Numbered from the stretch's first letter, positions 45,289 to 56,349 are shown. The stretch: 64,000 nucleotides of DNA from Hyphomicrobiaceae bacterium (GCA_022844275.1 JALHMB010000010.1:1-64000), one strand, 5' to 3'. Made by a program: numbers and translations. The notes: generated by a model not told the origin, from the sequence alone.

Positions 45289-46872
45289 TCAGCGCTTCAC
45301 GGTCTGGCGTTGGCGGATGATCACGCGATCACCCTGCTTGATGCCGCCGCCGACGACCTCAGCGAACTGGTCGTCGGCAATGCCGAGCCGGACGTGGCGC
45401 TGCTCCGGCTGACCGGCACTACCGAGCGTCCACACGGACGCCATGCGACCCGTCTGCCGCTGTTGACGCCAGTCCTCGAGCAGAGGCTTCTGCTCCGCGC
45501 TCAGCGTCGGCTCGAGTGCGGTCTCGATGCGCTCCATGAAGCGGTTGCGCATGGCGGCGGCATCAGGGCCGCCACCCGGGCCACCCGCCTGCCCGCCACC
45601 GGAAGCATTGCGGCGACCGTCGGAGGGGCCGCCTTCGGATTGGCCTGCGCTTTCGCCCTGCCCTTGACCTTCGCCCTGACCGGCGCGTGCCTTCTGACGC
45701 TCGGCGCGTGCGGCCGCGCCCTTGCGCATGATCTCCTGCACCATGGCGACCTGATCGTCCGTCAGCTTGAGCGCACCCTTCATCTGCTCGACAAGCCGCT
45801 CGCCGCGCTCGGCCGCCTGAGCACCTCCGGATTGGGGGGCGCTGGCCGCTGCATCGCGGGGGCGGAAGCGGAGCGCGTCGTTGGAAACGCGGAGCACATC
45901 CCGGCGCCTCGCGGTCTCGATCTGGACGTTTGCGGTCATGCCCGGGAAGAGGCGGCGATCTTCGTTTCGTGCCCCGATGATGACCGTGTACGTGACGACG
46001 CTCTGCAGCTCGGTGGCGGCAAGACGCACCTGCGTGACTTTGCCGCGAAAGCGTTCTTCAGGGTAGGCATCCACGGTGAACTCGACTGGATTGCCTTCCC
46101 GGATGGCGCCGACATCGGCCTCGTTGACCTGGGCTTCGATCTGGATCTGGCGGAGGTCCTGCGCGATCTTGAAGAGCTCGGGCGCCTGCAGGCTCGCTGC
46201 GACGGTCTGGCCGACGTCGATGGTGCGCGAGATCACCGTGCCGTCGATGGGTGAAACGATCAGCGTCCGTTCGAGATCGAGCTCGGCGACCTTGAGCGCC
46301 GCTTCACGCTGCGTGATCGTCGCCTTCGCGTTCTCGATCTGGGCGTCGATCACGGCGATATCGGCCGTCGCTACCTCCATGTCGCGGACCGCCGCATCGA
46401 GTGTCGCCGCGGAGGCCACGCCCTTCGTGGCGAGCGTTTCCTGGCGCTCGAGCAGGCGCTTTGCATTGCGCAACACAGCCTCGGCCTTGACACGGACCGC
46501 GAGCTGATTGGTCACGCCAGTCCGCGCTGCAACAAGATCGGCGCGAGCCTGGGCGACGCGGGCGGCGAAGGTTTTGTCGTCGAGGCGCGCGAGGAGATCG
46601 CCTTCCTTGACCTCGCTGTTGAAGTCGGCGGAGAGTTTGTCGATCCGACCGGAGAGCTGCGAGCCGACGCTCACGGTGACGACGGCGCGGACCGGGCCCG
46701 ATGTCGTCACCAATCGACGGATCTCGCCGCGATTGATCTCGGCCGTATCGTAGGCGAGGGCGCTGTCGCTGGAGCTGCCAAACCCGCCGAGGCCCATCAT
46801 CCAGGCAACGCCGGCGCCCGCCGCTGCGAGTGGGATCGCCAGGGTAAAGAGATACCTGAACCGCGCTGCCAT
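45289..46872 (-). CDS. MacA-like periplasmic adaptor with an extra C-terminal insert
   Basis: The protein has 527 residues, well above the 370-400 usual for MacA-like adaptors. An N-terminal membrane anchor (about 8-27) is followed by a lipoyl/barrel-sandwich half [11 protein letters not shown], a coiled-coil hairpin (about 100-195), [16 protein letters not shown], and a beta-barrel to about 330. Between NDALRFRP and [11 protein letters not shown] lies an insert of about 140 residues (338-476). It has a helix [18 protein letters not shown], a Lys/Arg/Gln-rich helix, a Gly/Gln/Ser linker, and another helix with [13 protein letters not shown]. The gene starts the macA-macB operon. Confidence 0.9.
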   Translation of the reverse strand: MAARFRYLFTLAIPLAAAGAGVAWMMGLGGFGSSSDSALAYDTAEINRGEIRRLVTTSGPVRAVVTVSVGSQLSGRIDKLSADFNSEVKEGDLLARLDDKTFAARVAQARADLVAARTGVTNQLAVRVKAEAVLRNAKRLLERQETLATKGVASAATLDAAVRDMEVATADIAVIDAQIENAKATITQREAALKVAELDLERTLIVSPIDGTVISRTIDVGQTVAASLQAPELFKIAQDLRQIQIEAQVNEADVGAIREGNPVEFTVDAYPEERFRGKVTQVRLAATELQSVVTYTVIIGARNEDRRLFPGMTANVQIETARRRDVLRVSNDALRFRPRDAAASAPQSGGAQAAERGERLVEQMKGALKLTDDQVAMVQEIMRKGAAARAERQKARAGQGEGQGQGESAGQSEGGPSDGRRNASGGGQAGGPGGGPDAAAMRNRFMERIETALEPTLSAEQKPLLEDWRQQRQTGRMASVWTLGSAGQPEQRHVRLGIADDQFAEVVGGGIKQGDRVIIRQRQTVKR

Positions 46873-47227
46873 GTGTCCGACCCGCCTGCGCTCACTGCCG
46901 CACGCACCAAAGGACCGGCCCCAGAAGGGTCGGCCCACGCTACCTGAACGCCGGAGTAAACCTGATTCCGTCGCGTTGTTCCGGTGCGGGCTTACTCATT
47001 GTGTCGGAAAGGCATCACGCGGAGAAGACAGCTCACCATTACAAATTGTCCAGCAAGCTTACTGGTGGTGCGCGGATGCCATGAACCCCGGGTGAATAGC
47101 GCATTCAGAGCGAGTTCACGGCCTCCCGTGCAACCTTGGGACACCCTGGAGATACCATCTTCCCCGGCGTGATATCTGAGGCGCGGAGCCCAGGGTCTCC
47201 GCGCCTTTCACGTATTCGGGGTTCGTT
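46873..47227. other. Intergenic region with hairpin near truB
   Basis: About 355 bp without a supported gene. The only clear structure is a 10-bp stem aggcgcggag/ctccgcgcct at 47179-47206 with an 8-nt loop, 22 bp beyond the truB stop. It has ttt on the + side but no T tract on the truB side. It could end truB transcription or that of an unseen upstream RNA. The adaptor promoter must lie at the left end. Confidence 0.5.
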
Positions 47228-48151
47228 TCAGGCCTGATTGAAGACCCGCAGCGGCCTGAGCTCGCCGCGCTCGATCTCGCAAAGCGCAATCAGCGTGCCC
47301 TTGGAGAGGGCGAAGGCTTCCCCGCTCATGACCGGCGCATCGCGGCCGCGCAGCAACACGGGCTGACCGCGTGCAAGACGCGCCGCATCCGACTGCGAGA
47401 CATTGACCTCGAGCAGATCCGCGAGCGCACTCTCGACGGGACGCAGAAGCGACTTGATCTCGACGCCGCCGTCATCGAGCTTGGCAGCCTCCTCCAGCTC
47501 GTCGATCGTTACCGACTGCGCTTCCTCGAAGGGGCCGACACGCGTGCGCCGAAGTGCCGTCACATGGCCGAGGCAGCCGAGCGTGCGGCCAATGTCGCGG
47601 GCAATGGCGCGGACATAAGTGCCGCGACCGCATTCGGCCTCGAATACGGATGTGTCCGACGCGGGCATCTCGACGAGCTCGAGCCGGTCGATCTGCACCG
47701 GTCGGGCTTCGAGCTTCACGGTCTCACCCTGACGCGCGAGATCATAGGCGCGCTGGCCGTCGATCTTGATGGCCGAGAAGGCCGGCGGCGTCTGCAGGAT
47801 CTCGCCGAGGAAGCTCGGCAGCAGGCCCTCGATGGCGGCGCGAGTCGGGCGCAGGTCGCTGCGCTCGACGATCTGACCTTCGGCATCGTCGGTATCGGTC
47901 TCCGCGCCCCATTTCACGGTGAAGCGGTAGGCCTTCTGGCCGTCGACGGCATAGGGCACGGTCTTGGTCGCCTCGCCGAGTGCGATCGGCAGGATGCCCG
48001 TTGCAAGCGGATCGAGCGTGCCGGCGTGACCGGCCTTCTGCGCCTGGAACAGCCAGCGCACCTTGCCGACGGCCTGCGTCGACGTCATGCCGATGGGCTT
48101 GTCGAGCACGACCCAGCCATTGATCGGATTGCCCTTCTTGCGGCGCCCCAC
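47228..48151 (-). CDS. truB: tRNA pseudouridine(55) synthase
   Basis: The protein has 307 residues and makes pseudouridine 55 in the T-loop of tRNA. The start WVVLDKPIGMTSTQAVGKVR is typical, with the catalytic Asp in GHAGTLDPLATGILPIALGE, then KAYRFTVKWGAETDTDD, and the C-terminal PUA-like domain with LLRGRDAPVMSGEAFAL. It is the last gene of the rimP-nusA-ylxR-infB-rbfA-truB series and starts one base after the rbfA stop. rpsO, which often follows, is not seen. Confidence 0.97.
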   Translation of the reverse strand: MGRRKKGNPINGWVVLDKPIGMTSTQAVGKVRWLFQAQKAGHAGTLDPLATGILPIALGEATKTVPYAVDGQKAYRFTVKWGAETDTDDAEGQIVERSDLRPTRAAIEGLLPSFLGEILQTPPAFSAIKIDGQRAYDLARQGETVKLEARPVQIDRLELVEMPASDTSVFEAECGRGTYVRAIARDIGRTLGCLGHVTALRRTRVGPFEEAQSVTIDELEEAAKLDDGGVEIKSLLRPVESALADLLEVNVSQSDAARLARGQPVLLRGRDAPVMSGEAFALSKGTLIALCEIERGELRPLRVFNQA

Positions 48152-48152
48152 T

Positions 48153-48596
48153 TTATTCTTCCCCCTGTGTTTCGTCTTTCGCCTTCACATCGCGGCGCAC
48201 GCGCTCGCTGTCGAGCAGGCGATCGATGCGCGTTGCTTCCTCGAAGCTCTCGTCCTCGCGGAATCGGACGTCCGGCGCGAACTTCAAGTTCAAGGCACGG
48301 GCGACCTCGCCGCGGATGTATTTCTGATTGCGCCTGAGCGCAGCGAGAACCGGGGCGACATCATTTCCGCCGAGCGGCATCACGTAGACTGTCGCCAGCT
48401 TCAGGTCCGGCGACATGCGCACTTCGGGAATAGTGACGACGGCGCCTGCGAGCGTGTCGTCATGGATGTCGCCGCGGGCCAGCAGCTCGGCCAAGCGGTG
48501 GCGAACCAGCTCGCCGACACGTAGCATACGTTGGGACGGACCACTGGCTGGGCCGCGAGCCGGACCGCGCCCGGCACTCGTTTTCTGTCTGGGCAT
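48153..48596 (-). CDS. rbfA: Ribosome-binding factor A
   Basis: The protein has 147 residues from [15 protein letters not shown]; the frame is open 51 bp further upstream but without a better start. It is a KH-like fold: [43 protein letters not shown] and [17 protein letters not shown]. It matures the 30S subunit in cold adaptation. A terminator-like hairpin separates it from infB. Confidence 0.95.
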   Translation of the reverse strand: MPRQKTSAGRGPARGPASGPSQRMLRVGELVRHRLAELLARGDIHDDTLAGAVVTIPEVRMSPDLKLATVYVMPLGGNDVAPVLAALRRNQKYIRGEVARALNLKFAPDVRFREDESFEEATRIDRLLDSERVRRDVKAKDETQGEE

Positions 48597-48671
48597 TTTC
48601 TCACTCGGCAACGGGTTCGGACCGCCGCCAGCTCCTCGAAATTCCAACTTGGAAATGCTACCGGAAGCAAA

Positions 48672-48700
48672 AGGCGGATGAGCGCGCTGCCCATCCGCCT
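48672..48700 (-). terminator. Hairpin between infB and rbfA, possible attenuator
   Basis: A 9-bp perfect stem (aggcggatg/catccgcct) with an 11-nt loop begins 19 bp after the infB stop. On the operon strand it is followed by TTTGCTTCC. It should end or reduce transcription before rbfA-truB. Confidence 0.6.
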
Positions 48701-48718
48701 CTTGATAACTTCAGGTCC

Positions 48719-51340
48719 TCAGAGGGTGCGTGCGATCGTCTCCACCTGGAAGCACTCGATCTCGTCGCCCTCGCGGATGTCCTGGTAGTTGGCGAACGCC
48801 ATGCCGCATTCCTGACCGGCGGGCACTTCCTTCACGTCGTCCTTGAAGCGCTTGAGGATCGCAAGCGTGCCTTCGTGGATGACAGTCTTGTCGCGCAGCA
48901 GGCGAACCTTGGCGCCGCGTTCCACCTTGCCTTCCGTGACGAGACAGCCGGCGACCTTGCCCTGCTTCGAGATGTTGAAGACCTGCTTGATGGTCGCGTA
49001 GCCGAGGAAGACCTCTTTCTTCGTGGGCGCGAGCAGGCCGGACATGGCCGCCTTCACCTCGTCGACGAGGTCGTAGATGATCGAGTAGTAGCGGATCTCC
49101 ACGCCCTGCTGGTCGGCCGAGAGCTTCGCCTGCGAGTTGGCGCGCACGTTGAAGCCGAGGATGACGGCCTTCGATGCGTGCGCGAGGTTGATGTCCGACT
49201 CGGTGATGCCGCCGACGCCCGAATGGACAATGCGCGCCATGACCTCCTCGTTGCCGAGCTTGGCAAGAGCACCCATGATCGCCTCAAGCGAGCCTTGGAC
49301 GTCGCCCTTCACGACAAGCGGGAATTCCTTCTTCCCGGTGTCCTTCAAGCTTTGCATCATCTGCTCGAGCGTGCGCGGGGTGCCCGCAGTGCCGAGCGTC
49401 TCGCGCCGCTTGCGAATACGGTAGTCGGTGATCTCGCGGGCGCGTGCCTCGGTCTCGACGACGGCGAACTGATCGCCGGCCTCGGGTGCGTTGTCGAAGC
49501 CAAGAACCTCGACGGGCACTGATGGCCCGGCGCTCGCGACATTGTGGCCGGTGTCGTCGATGAGTGCGCGCACGCGTCCCCATGACGAGCCGGCAACGAT
49601 GATGTCGCCGACCCGGATCGTGCCGCGCTGAACGAGCAGGGTGCCGACCGGTCCACGGCCGCGCTCGAGCTTGGCTTCGATGACGAAGCCGTCCGCGAGG
49701 CGGTCCGGGTTGGCCTTGAGGTCGAGCAGCTCGGCCTGCAGTGCGATCGCCTCGAGCAGCTTGTCGAGGTTCGTGCGCTTGACGGCCGAAACTTCGACCT
49801 CGAGCGTTTCGCCGGACATCGTCTCGACGACGATCTCGTGCTGGAGCAGTTCGGTGCGCACGCGGTTTGGGTCAGCCTGCGGCTTGTCGATCTTGTTGAT
49901 GGCAACAATGATCGGAACACCTGCCGCCTTGGCGTGATTGATCGCCTCGATTGTCTGAGGCATCACGCCGTCGTCAGCCGCGACCACCAGAACCACAATG
50001 TCCGTCACCTTCGCACCACGCGCGCGCATGGCGGTGAAGGCGGCGTGGCCGGGCGTGTCGATGAAGGTGATCTTATGTCCCTTCGCCGTCGTGACCTGAT
50101 AAGCGCCGATGTGCTGGGTGATGCCGCCCGCTTCGCCACTCGCGACGTTGGCGTGGCGGATCGCGTCGAGCAGCGACGTCTTGCCGTGATCGACGTGGCC
50201 CATGATGGTCACGACGGGCGCCCGCGGTTGCAGGTTCTCGTCGATATCCGTGCCACCGGCGAAGCCTTCTTCGACATCCGCTTCGGAGACGCGCTTTGGC
50301 GTGTGCCCAAATTCCTGCACGATCAGCTCGGCGGTATCCGCATCGATCACATCGTTGATCTGATGCATCGCGCCCTGTTTCATGAGGAAGCGGATCACAT
50401 CGACCGATTTCTCCGACATGCGGTTGGCGAGTTCCTGGATCGTGATGACCTCAGGAATCGTTACCTTCTGCACGATCTTGTCGCGTGAGATCTGGATGCC
50501 GGATGCGCGACGTGCATCGCGCTCGCGCTTACGACGCAGCGATGCCAGCGAGCGCTCGCGCTGCTCGTCGTTGAGCAGTTTGTCGACGGTGAGCTTGCCG
50601 CGCTCGCGACGATCGTCGGCAACCTTGACGGGAGCGCGCGGCGCGCCCTTGAGGTTGCCCTTCTTCTTACGGTCGTCGTCGTCTGGCGTCTCGTCGGCGA
50701 TCGGCCGCCGCTTGGGAACAGTCGTCTCGGTGACCGTCCGACGCGCTTCGGTCGGCGCGGGCGCACCACCGGTGCGAGCTTGCGCCGGAGCTGCCCCACC
50801 TGCGGGCCTCGGAGCAGGTGTCGGCGCCTGAGGTGCGCGTGCGGTCTGCGGAGCTGATGCAGCGGGTCCCGCTGCAGGTGCCGCTGCGGGAGCGGGCGCA
50901 GGTGCAGCCTGGCTGACGGGCGGATTCTTCGCAGCCTCGGCTGCAGCGGCAGCTTCCTCCTTCGAACGCTGAGCGGCGCGCTCGGCTTCGAGGCGCTGCT
51001 CCTCGGCGAGACGCTTGGCGTTCTCTTCGGCGCGAATTTTCTCGTCGGTGGCAGCCTGCTCGAGGGCCTTGCGGCGCGCGTCGAGCTCGCCCGCGGAAAG
51101 ATCGCCGAGGCGTGCGCCACCCGCCGGCGTGGCGCCTCCGCCTGCGCGTCCTCGCGGCTCGTCTTCCTGCCCGGGGCCAGAGAGCGTCCGGCGCTTCTTG
51201 CGCTCGACCACGACCACATTCTTGCGGCCGTGGCTGAAGCTCTGCTGGACGTGCCCGGACGCTTCGGTACGCTTCAAGCTCAGCGGCTTGCGGGCGCCGG
51301 CCGCGGGGGCCTTATCCGGGGTTTCCTTGGTCTCACTCAT
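48719..51340 (-). CDS. infB: Translation initiation factor IF-2
   Basis: The protein has 873 residues. A long low-complexity N-terminal region (to about 300), rich in Ala, Pro, Glu and Lys, is typical of alphaproteobacterial IF-2. The G domain has G1 [12 protein letters not shown]3 DTPGHAA and G4 NKIDKP, and is followed by domains 2, 3 and the fMet-tRNA-binding C-terminus ([16 protein letters not shown]). It overlaps the ylxR gene by 4 bp (ATGA). It brings initiator tRNA to the 30S subunit. Confidence 0.98.
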   Translation of the reverse strand: MSETKETPDKAPAAGARKPLSLKRTEASGHVQQSFSHGRKNVVVVERKKRRTLSGPGQEDEPRGRAGGGATPAGGARLGDLSAGELDARRKALEQAATDEKIRAEENAKRLAEEQRLEAERAAQRSKEEAAAAAEAAKNPPVSQAAPAPAPAAAPAAGPAASAPQTARAPQAPTPAPRPAGGAAPAQARTGGAPAPTEARRTVTETTVPKRRPIADETPDDDDRKKKGNLKGAPRAPVKVADDRRERGKLTVDKLLNDEQRERSLASLRRKRERDARRASGIQISRDKIVQKVTIPEVITIQELANRMSEKSVDVIRFLMKQGAMHQINDVIDADTAELIVQEFGHTPKRVSEADVEEGFAGGTDIDENLQPRAPVVTIMGHVDHGKTSLLDAIRHANVASGEAGGITQHIGAYQVTTAKGHKITFIDTPGHAAFTAMRARGAKVTDIVVLVVAADDGVMPQTIEAINHAKAAGVPIIVAINKIDKPQADPNRVRTELLQHEIVVETMSGETLEVEVSAVKRTNLDKLLEAIALQAELLDLKANPDRLADGFVIEAKLERGRGPVGTLLVQRGTIRVGDIIVAGSSWGRVRALIDDTGHNVASAGPSVPVEVLGFDNAPEAGDQFAVVETEARAREITDYRIRKRRETLGTAGTPRTLEQMMQSLKDTGKKEFPLVVKGDVQGSLEAIMGALAKLGNEEVMARIVHSGVGGITESDINLAHASKAVILGFNVRANSQAKLSADQQGVEIRYYSIIYDLVDEVKAAMSGLLAPTKKEVFLGYATIKQVFNISKQGKVAGCLVTEGKVERGAKVRLLRDKTVIHEGTLAILKRFKDDVKEVPAGQECGMAFANYQDIREGDEIECFQVETIARTL

Positions 51341-52098
51341 GCCTGTTCCGATCTCGCCCTTGAACTCGGCTCGCGCGACGCGTGAGCGGAAGCCGGCGCC
51401 CGATAGCGCCTCAACCTCTCTGCCTCGCGAGAAAACCTGGTGGCTGCGCCGCCGCGTGCCAGTGCAGCGTGTACCACATTCGAACGCCCCATGGCCAAGC
51501 TCAATTCAGCCGATGACAGGCAATCCAGAACGTGTTGCTTCAATTTCTCCCCAGGGGCACTACCTGGGTCGCCCGGGCCACTTTCGGGCCCATTTTGCGT
51601 CTCTTTGGGCCGGGAACCGGCCGAAACGGCCGCAAACTTGCGGTCCAGCTTGGATACTCCGTCGTCGGCCGCATCGCTGGCATGCAGCAGAAACGCGCAC
51701 TCCCCCCGCTGAACGGCAATCTCGACCTTGGTGAACCCCGTCGTGACAAGCCCCGCCTTGTTGGCGAGGCTCAGCGCCTCGATGACCCGCTTTAGGAGCA
51801 GTTGCTCGATAACGTCGGGCAGATTCTCGGGGACCGTGACCGGGCGCTTGAGACTTCGCTGGAAGGCCCCTTTGCGGACCGCCTCGGTGATCACGGCCCG
51901 GCTGCAGCTCAGCCACACACCCCGGCCGGGGAGCCGCCTTCCGACATCCGGTACGATTTGGCCATCGGGGCCAGCGACGAAACGGAGGCCGTCTTCCGGC
52001 GTTAGCGGCTGACGCGTGAGCGCACATGTCCGCTCGGCCGCTGCCTTATCGGCAGGGCCTGCGTCCATGTCATGCTCTGGTGCCGCGTCGGCGCCCAT
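51337..52098 (-). CDS. YlxR/DUF448 RNA-binding protein with L7Ae-like C-terminal domain
   Basis: The protein has 253 residues. The N-terminal YlxR domain (about 20-95) has [20 protein letters not shown] and [13 protein letters not shown]. The middle (about 100-150), with [20 protein letters not shown], looks like the L7Ae-type RNA-binding domain that Bacillus encodes separately. The C-terminal half is basic and Ser/Arg-rich. This fused arrangement between nusA and infB is normal for alphaproteobacteria. It may bind rRNA or RNase P RNA. Confidence 0.93.
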   Translation of the reverse strand: MGADAAPEHDMDAGPADKAAAERTCALTRQPLTPEDGLRFVAGPDGQIVPDVGRRLPGRGVWLSCSRAVITEAVRKGAFQRSLKRPVTVPENLPDVIEQLLLKRVIEALSLANKAGLVTTGFTKVEIAVQRGECAFLLHASDAADDGVSKLDRKFAAVSAGSRPKETQNGPESGPGDPGSAPGEKLKQHVLDCLSSAELSLAMGRSNVVHAALARGGAATRFSREAERLRRYRAPASAHASREPSSRARSEQA

Positions 52099-52131
52099 AT
52101 CCGGTCTGTTCGCTCCGTGCTCATTCCCGGA

Positions 52132-53790
52132 TCACGCTTTGGCGGGGGCATCAGCCCCAGCTTCGGCAGTCTCCGGTGCGGTCTCTTCGGTAGCCGGCTC
52201 TTCCGCTGGCGCGATGTCCTCGGCCTTGATCCAGCCGGCCTCGACGCGGGCTGCGAGGATCATGGCCTCGGCCTCCTTGCGACCGATCTCGAAGCCGTCG
52301 AGCGCACCCTTGTGCTTGACCGCCTCGGAGTCCTTGTCCTTTTTGCGCTCGGTCCAGCCGATGAGATCATCGGTCGCGCAATCGGCAAGATCCTCGATGG
52401 TTTTGATGCCGGCTTCGCCGAACGCAACCATCATCGCCGTCGTCACACCCTCAATCTTGGCGAGGTCGTCGGACACGCCGAGCTCGACGCGGCGTGCGTC
52501 GCGCTCAGCTTCGATGCGAGCGAGATACTCCCGTGCGCGCGTCTGGATCTCGGTCGCCGTATCCTCGTCGAAGCCTTCAATATGGGCAATCTCCGAGGAA
52601 TCGACAAATGCCACTTCCTCCGCCGAGGCGAAACCTTCGGTAGCGAGGAGCTGCGCGATGACCTCGTCGACGTCGAGCGTCTCCATGAACGTCTGTGAGC
52701 GCTCGGTGAATTCCTTCTGGCGACGCTCGCTCTCCTCCTGGTCGGTGAGGATGTCGATGTCCCAGCCTGTGAGCTGGGAAGCGAGGCGCACGTTCTGGCC
52801 GCGGCGGCCGATCGCGAGCGAGAGCTGGCTCTCGGCAACGACGACCTCGATGCGGTTGGAATCTTCGTCGAGCACGACCTTCGAGACTTCAGCCGGCGCC
52901 AGTGCGTTGACGACCAGCGTCGCGGCATCGTTGTTCTCGGGGAACTGGATGATGTCGACCTTCTCGCCCTGCAACTCGGCGACGACCGCCTGCACGCGCT
53001 GGCCGCGCATACCGACGCACGCGCCGACCGGATCGATCGACTTGTCGCGTGAAATCACGGCGATCTTGGCGCGCGAGCCCGGATCGCGGGCAACTGCCAT
53101 GATGCGTACGATGCCGTCGTAGATCTCCGGCACTTCCATCGCGAACAGCTTGGCCATGAACTCGGGCCGCGTGCGCGAGAGGAAGATCTGCGGTCCGCGC
53201 TGCTCGCGGCGCACGTCGTAGATATAGGCGCGGATGCGGTCGCCGAGGCGCACATTCTCGCGCGGGATCATCTCGTCGCGGCGGATGATGCCTTCCGCGC
53301 GGCCGAGATCGACGATTACGTTGCCGTACTCGACGCGCTTCACCGTACCGTTGACGATCTCGCCGATGCGGTCCTTGTATTCGTTGTGCTGGCGCTCGCG
53401 CTCGGCCTCGCGGACCTTCTGAACGATAACCTGCTTGGCGTTCTGCGCGGCGACGCGACCGAATTCGAGCGGCGGCAGCTTGTCGATCAGGAGATCGCCG
53501 ACTTGAGCGTCGGGCTTGCGCCGCTTGGCGTCGGCGACGGTGATCTGCTGGCTCTCGTTCTCGACCTCCTCGACGACCGTCATCACGCGCGTCAGATGCG
53601 TCTCGCCAGTGCGCGGGTCGATCTCGCAGCGAATGTCGTTCTCGGCACCGTAGCGGGCCTTGGCACCCTTCTGGAGCGCCTCTTCCATCGCCTGGATGAC
53701 GATCTTGCGGTCGATTGTCTTTTCACGTGCTAGCGCGTCCGCGATCTGGAGAAGCTCCAGCCTGTTCGCACTGATGCCTGCCTGAGCCAT
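52132..53790 (-). CDS. nusA: Transcription termination/antitermination factor NusA
   Basis: The protein has 552 residues. The N-terminal RNA-polymerase-binding domain has [19 protein letters not shown], the S1 domain has [20 protein letters not shown], and two KH domains follow, with [20 protein letters not shown] and [20 protein letters not shown]. The C-terminal acidic region (about 370-552) with [20 protein letters not shown] contains NusA repeats and ends in a low-complexity [15 protein letters not shown] tail. It lies 12 bp after rimP and 33 bp before ylxR. Confidence 0.98.
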   Translation of the reverse strand: MAQAGISANRLELLQIADALAREKTIDRKIVIQAMEEALQKGAKARYGAENDIRCEIDPRTGETHLTRVMTVVEEVENESQQITVADAKRRKPDAQVGDLLIDKLPPLEFGRVAAQNAKQVIVQKVREAERERQHNEYKDRIGEIVNGTVKRVEYGNVIVDLGRAEGIIRRDEMIPRENVRLGDRIRAYIYDVRREQRGPQIFLSRTRPEFMAKLFAMEVPEIYDGIVRIMAVARDPGSRAKIAVISRDKSIDPVGACVGMRGQRVQAVVAELQGEKVDIIQFPENNDAATLVVNALAPAEVSKVVLDEDSNRIEVVVAESQLSLAIGRRGQNVRLASQLTGWDIDILTDQEESERRQKEFTERSQTFMETLDVDEVIAQLLATEGFASAEEVAFVDSSEIAHIEGFDEDTATEIQTRAREYLARIEAERDARRVELGVSDDLAKIEGVTTAMMVAFGEAGIKTIEDLADCATDDLIGWTERKKDKDSEAVKHKGALDGFEIGRKEAEAMILAARVEAGWIKAEDIAPAEEPATEETAPETAEAGADAPAKA

Positions 53791-53802
53791 GCCTTGGCAC
53801 CC

Positions 53803-54432
53803 TCACTTCACTTTGGTGACGTCAACTCGTCTCTTCTCAGCCGTTCGAGCCGGCTTAGCGGCTTTCTCGGTCGTCGTATCACTTCCCTTGGCGCGGCGCA
53901 GTGTCTCGCGCACCAACTCGTCCGTCAGCACGAGCTTCGCTGAGCCGATAAGCGCGAGCGGCAGCCCGACGATCTGGCGGCCTGCCTCGGGCACCTCGAT
54001 CTCGATGCGCGCCTCGCCGTCGGCATATCCCTCGATGGGGCCGCGGAAGCGCTTTCTGCCCGAGACGGCCTCCTTGAGCTCGATCTTAGCCTCATAACCG
54101 GCCCAACGCTCGAAGTCCGAAGGGCGAACCAGCGGGCGGTCGATGCCGGGCGAAGAGATCTGCAGCCGATAGGTGCCATCTACGGGATCGTGAACATCGA
54201 GGAGCGGTGATACGGCGTGAGAAACAGCCTCGCAATCCTCGACCGTCATCGTCCCATCTGCGCGCTCGGCCATGATCTCGAGGATGGCGTCACTCCCGCC
54301 CATCAGCCGGACTTGCACGAGACGATAGCCCATGCTCTCGAGTACCGGCTCAACAAGGCCTGCAACGCGTGCGGCAACACCGATCTCGACAACAAAACGT
54401 GCTTGTTCAACCGGACCGCTCAAGCGCTCCAT
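53803..54432 (-). CDS. rimP: Ribosome maturation factor RimP
   Basis: The protein has 209 residues from MERLSGPVEQARFVVEIG; the in-frame ORF extends further upstream but crosses the terminator-like hairpin. It has the two-domain RimP fold: GLVEPVLESMGYRLVQVRLM, then TVEDCEAVSHAVSPLLDVHD, DGTYRLQISSPGIDRPLVRP, and an SH3-like C-terminal part. The Lys/Arg-rich tail ends RRVDVTKVK. It matures 16S rRNA. It is the first gene of the nusA-infB operon. Confidence 0.95.
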   Translation of the reverse strand: MERLSGPVEQARFVVEIGVAARVAGLVEPVLESMGYRLVQVRLMGGSDAILEIMAERADGTMTVEDCEAVSHAVSPLLDVHDPVDGTYRLQISSPGIDRPLVRPSDFERWAGYEAKIELKEAVSGRKRFRGPIEGYADGEARIEIEVPEAGRQIVGLPLALIGSAKLVLTDELVRETLRRAKGSDTTTEKAAKPARTAEKRRVDVTKVK

Positions 54433-54469
54433 CCGTGCCCGACTACGATTTCCGATAATGCCAGATCGA

Positions 54470-54508
54470 CCTACAAAAACAAAAAGAGCGGACCCTGCGG
54501 GCCCACTC
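54470..54508 (-). terminator. Strong intrinsic terminator/attenuator upstream of rimP
   Basis: On the minus strand, GAGTGGGCCC/GGGTCCGCTC forms a 10-bp stem (two G-U pairs) with a 3-nt loop, followed by TTTTTGTTTTTG. This is the clearest terminator in the window. It sits 158 bp after the enoyl-CoA hydratase stop and about 40 bp before the rimP start, so it either ends the upstream operon or acts as a leader attenuator for rimP-nusA-infB. Confidence 0.85.
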
Positions 54509-54666
54509 TCAGAGTTGAGATGATCATGAGCGATCACAAGATAGCGAGCAACTATGGCCCTTGCAAGTACCTTTTGCGACATTCGGCGGCTGCCTGCCCG
54601 GAAATTCCGCAGGTGCACTGCACAAATATCGGCGATTCAGTGAATGATTCCATAGCGGAGCGCCGC

Positions 54667-55440
54667 TCAAGCATTCTTGAAGTTCGGTTTACGCTTTTCG
54701 ACAAATGCGGTCATGCCTTCCTTCTGGTCCTCGGTCGAGAACATGGCGTGGAAGACCCGGCGCTCGAAGCGGATGCCCTCGGCGAGGGTGGTTTCAAAGG
54801 CGCGGTTGACCGACTCCTTGGTCATCATGGCGATCACGGTCGATTTGCCGGCAATGACGTCGGCGACCTTCAAGGCTTCTTCTAGAAGCTTGTCGGCCGG
54901 GACGACGCGGCTCACGAGACCGCACTTGTTGGCTTCGTCCGCATCCATCATGCGGCCGGTCAGGCACATATCCATGGCCTTGGCCTTGCCGACAAACCGT
55001 GCGAGGCGCTGCGTGCCGCCCGCACCCGGCATGACGCCGAGATTGATCTCGGGCTGGCCGAACTTCGCGGTGTCCGCTGCGATGATGAAGTCGCACATCA
55101 TCGCGACTTCGCAGCCGCCGCCGAGTGCGTAGCCGGCAACCGCGGCGATCACGGGCTTTCTTGCGCGCGCGACGCGATCCCAGCTCCCGATGAAGTCCTC
55201 CTTGTAGGCGGACATGTAGGTCTTCGACTGCATTTCCTTGATGTCGGCGCCGGCGGCGAAGGCTTTCTCGCTGCCGGTGAGGACGATGCAGCCGATCTTG
55301 TCGTCGGCCTCGAAGCCATCGATGGCCTGCGAGAGCTCGGATATCAGCGCAGCATTGAGCGCATTCAGTGCACTGGGGCGATTGAGCGTGATGAGGCCCA
55401 CGGCGCCGCGCGTCTCGACGATGATGTTCGAATAAGCCAT
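54667..55440 (-). CDS. Enoyl-CoA hydratase
   Basis: The protein has 257 residues of crotonase fold. [18 protein letters not shown] at the start and the oxyanion-hole segment [11 protein letters not shown] are typical, with the catalytic Glu regions in [16 protein letters not shown] and [20 protein letters not shown]. It hydrates short-chain trans-2-enoyl-CoA. It follows mutM by 36 bp; a mutM-ech pair next to the chromosome origin is conserved in Rhizobiales, where rpsT and dnaA usually follow, but here rimP follows instead. Confidence 0.95.
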   Translation of the reverse strand: MAYSNIIVETRGAVGLITLNRPSALNALNAALISELSQAIDGFEADDKIGCIVLTGSEKAFAAGADIKEMQSKTYMSAYKEDFIGSWDRVARARKPVIAAVAGYALGGGCEVAMMCDFIIAADTAKFGQPEINLGVMPGAGGTQRLARFVGKAKAMDMCLTGRMMDADEANKCGLVSRVVPADKLLEEALKVADVIAGKSTVIAMMTKESVNRAFETTLAEGIRFERRVFHAMFSTEDQKEGMTAFVEKRKPNFKNA

Positions 55441-55476
55441 GGGCGGTTACCTCTCCTCATAGGTCATTGGGGCGCT

Positions 55477-56349
55477 TCAACGCTGGCAGACCGGACAGAA
55501 GAACGTCGAGCGCCCGGCCTGGACTGTGCGGCGGACCATGCCCCGGCAGGCGGGCGTGAGGCAAGGCTCTCCTGCGCGTCCGTAGACATGAAAGCTGTGC
55601 TGGAAATAACCGAGCGAGCCATCGGCCTGGGTGTAATCCTTGATCGTTGAGCCGCCGGCCGCGATGGCGTCGTTCAGCACATCCTTGATGTGGGGAATGA
55701 GCGCCGCAGCGCGCGCGTTCGGCTTGCCGGTCGCTGTCGCGAGGCAGGCTGCGGCGCGCGAGGGTTTCAAGCGCGTGCGAAAGAGGGCTTCGCAGACGTA
55801 GATATTTCCGAGTCCAGCAATGATGCGCTGGTCCAGCAGGAAGCTCTTGAGATCGCTGCGGCGGCCGGCGGCCTGGCGCGCCAGATACTCGGGCGTGAGG
55901 CCCGGGCCGAGAGGCTCGATGCCGATGCTCGCGAGTAGCGGATGTGTGCCGAGCGCCGCCGCTGTCGTGAGATCCATGAGGCCGAAGCGGCGCGGGTCGT
56001 TGTAGACGATCTCGGTGCCGCTCGCGAGACGCAGCACGACATGATCGTGGGTGTCGCGGTTGCCCTGGTTGTGCGTGAACTGGCCGAGCTGTCCCTGTCC
56101 AACGATGCTGATGCGTCCACTCATGCCGAGATGGATGATGAGCACGGTGCCGTCGTCGAGATGCGCGAGCATGTACTTGGCGCGCCGCTGTAGCGAGACG
56201 ACGGTGCGATTGGTGAGCCGCTTGCCGAAGTTCTCGGGGAAGGGAAAACGAAGATCCGCGCGACGTTGCTCGACGCGCTGAATGCGCTGGCCGACGAGCA
56301 CCGGCTCGAGGCCGCGGCGTATTGTTTCGACTTCGGGCAGCTCGGGCAT
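55477..56349 (-). CDS. mutM: Formamidopyrimidine-DNA glycosylase
   Basis: The protein has 290 residues from MPELPEVETIRRGLEP. Pro2 and Glu3 are the catalytic residues, YMLAHLDDGTVLIIHLGMSG holds the beta-turn Lys region, and the H2TH motif includes LLDQRIIAGLGNIYVCEAL. The zinc finger is CLTPACRG and FFCPVCQ at the C-terminus. It removes 8-oxoguanine and cuts the strand. Its start is 7 bp from the stop of the GlcG-like gene on the same strand. A divergent ubiE follows on the other side, an alphaproteobacterial gene order. Confidence 0.98.
   Translation of the reverse strand: MPELPEVETIRRGLEPVLVGQRIQRVEQRRADLRFPFPENFGKRLTNRTVVSLQRRAKYMLAHLDDGTVLIIHLGMSGRISIVGQGQLGQFTHNQGNRDTHDHVVLRLASGTEIVYNDPRRFGLMDLTTAAALGTHPLLASIGIEPLGPGLTPEYLARQAAGRRSDLKSFLLDQRIIAGLGNIYVCEALFRTRLKPSRAAACLATATGKPNARAAALIPHIKDVLNDAIAAGGSTIKDYTQADGSLGYFQHSFHVYGRAGEPCLTPACRGMVRRTVQAGRSTFFCPVCQR

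Noticed and set aside
47179-47206. tRNA-like or terminator hairpin near truB
   Set aside because: It does not fold as a tRNA, and without a T tract on the truB strand it is not called a definite terminator.
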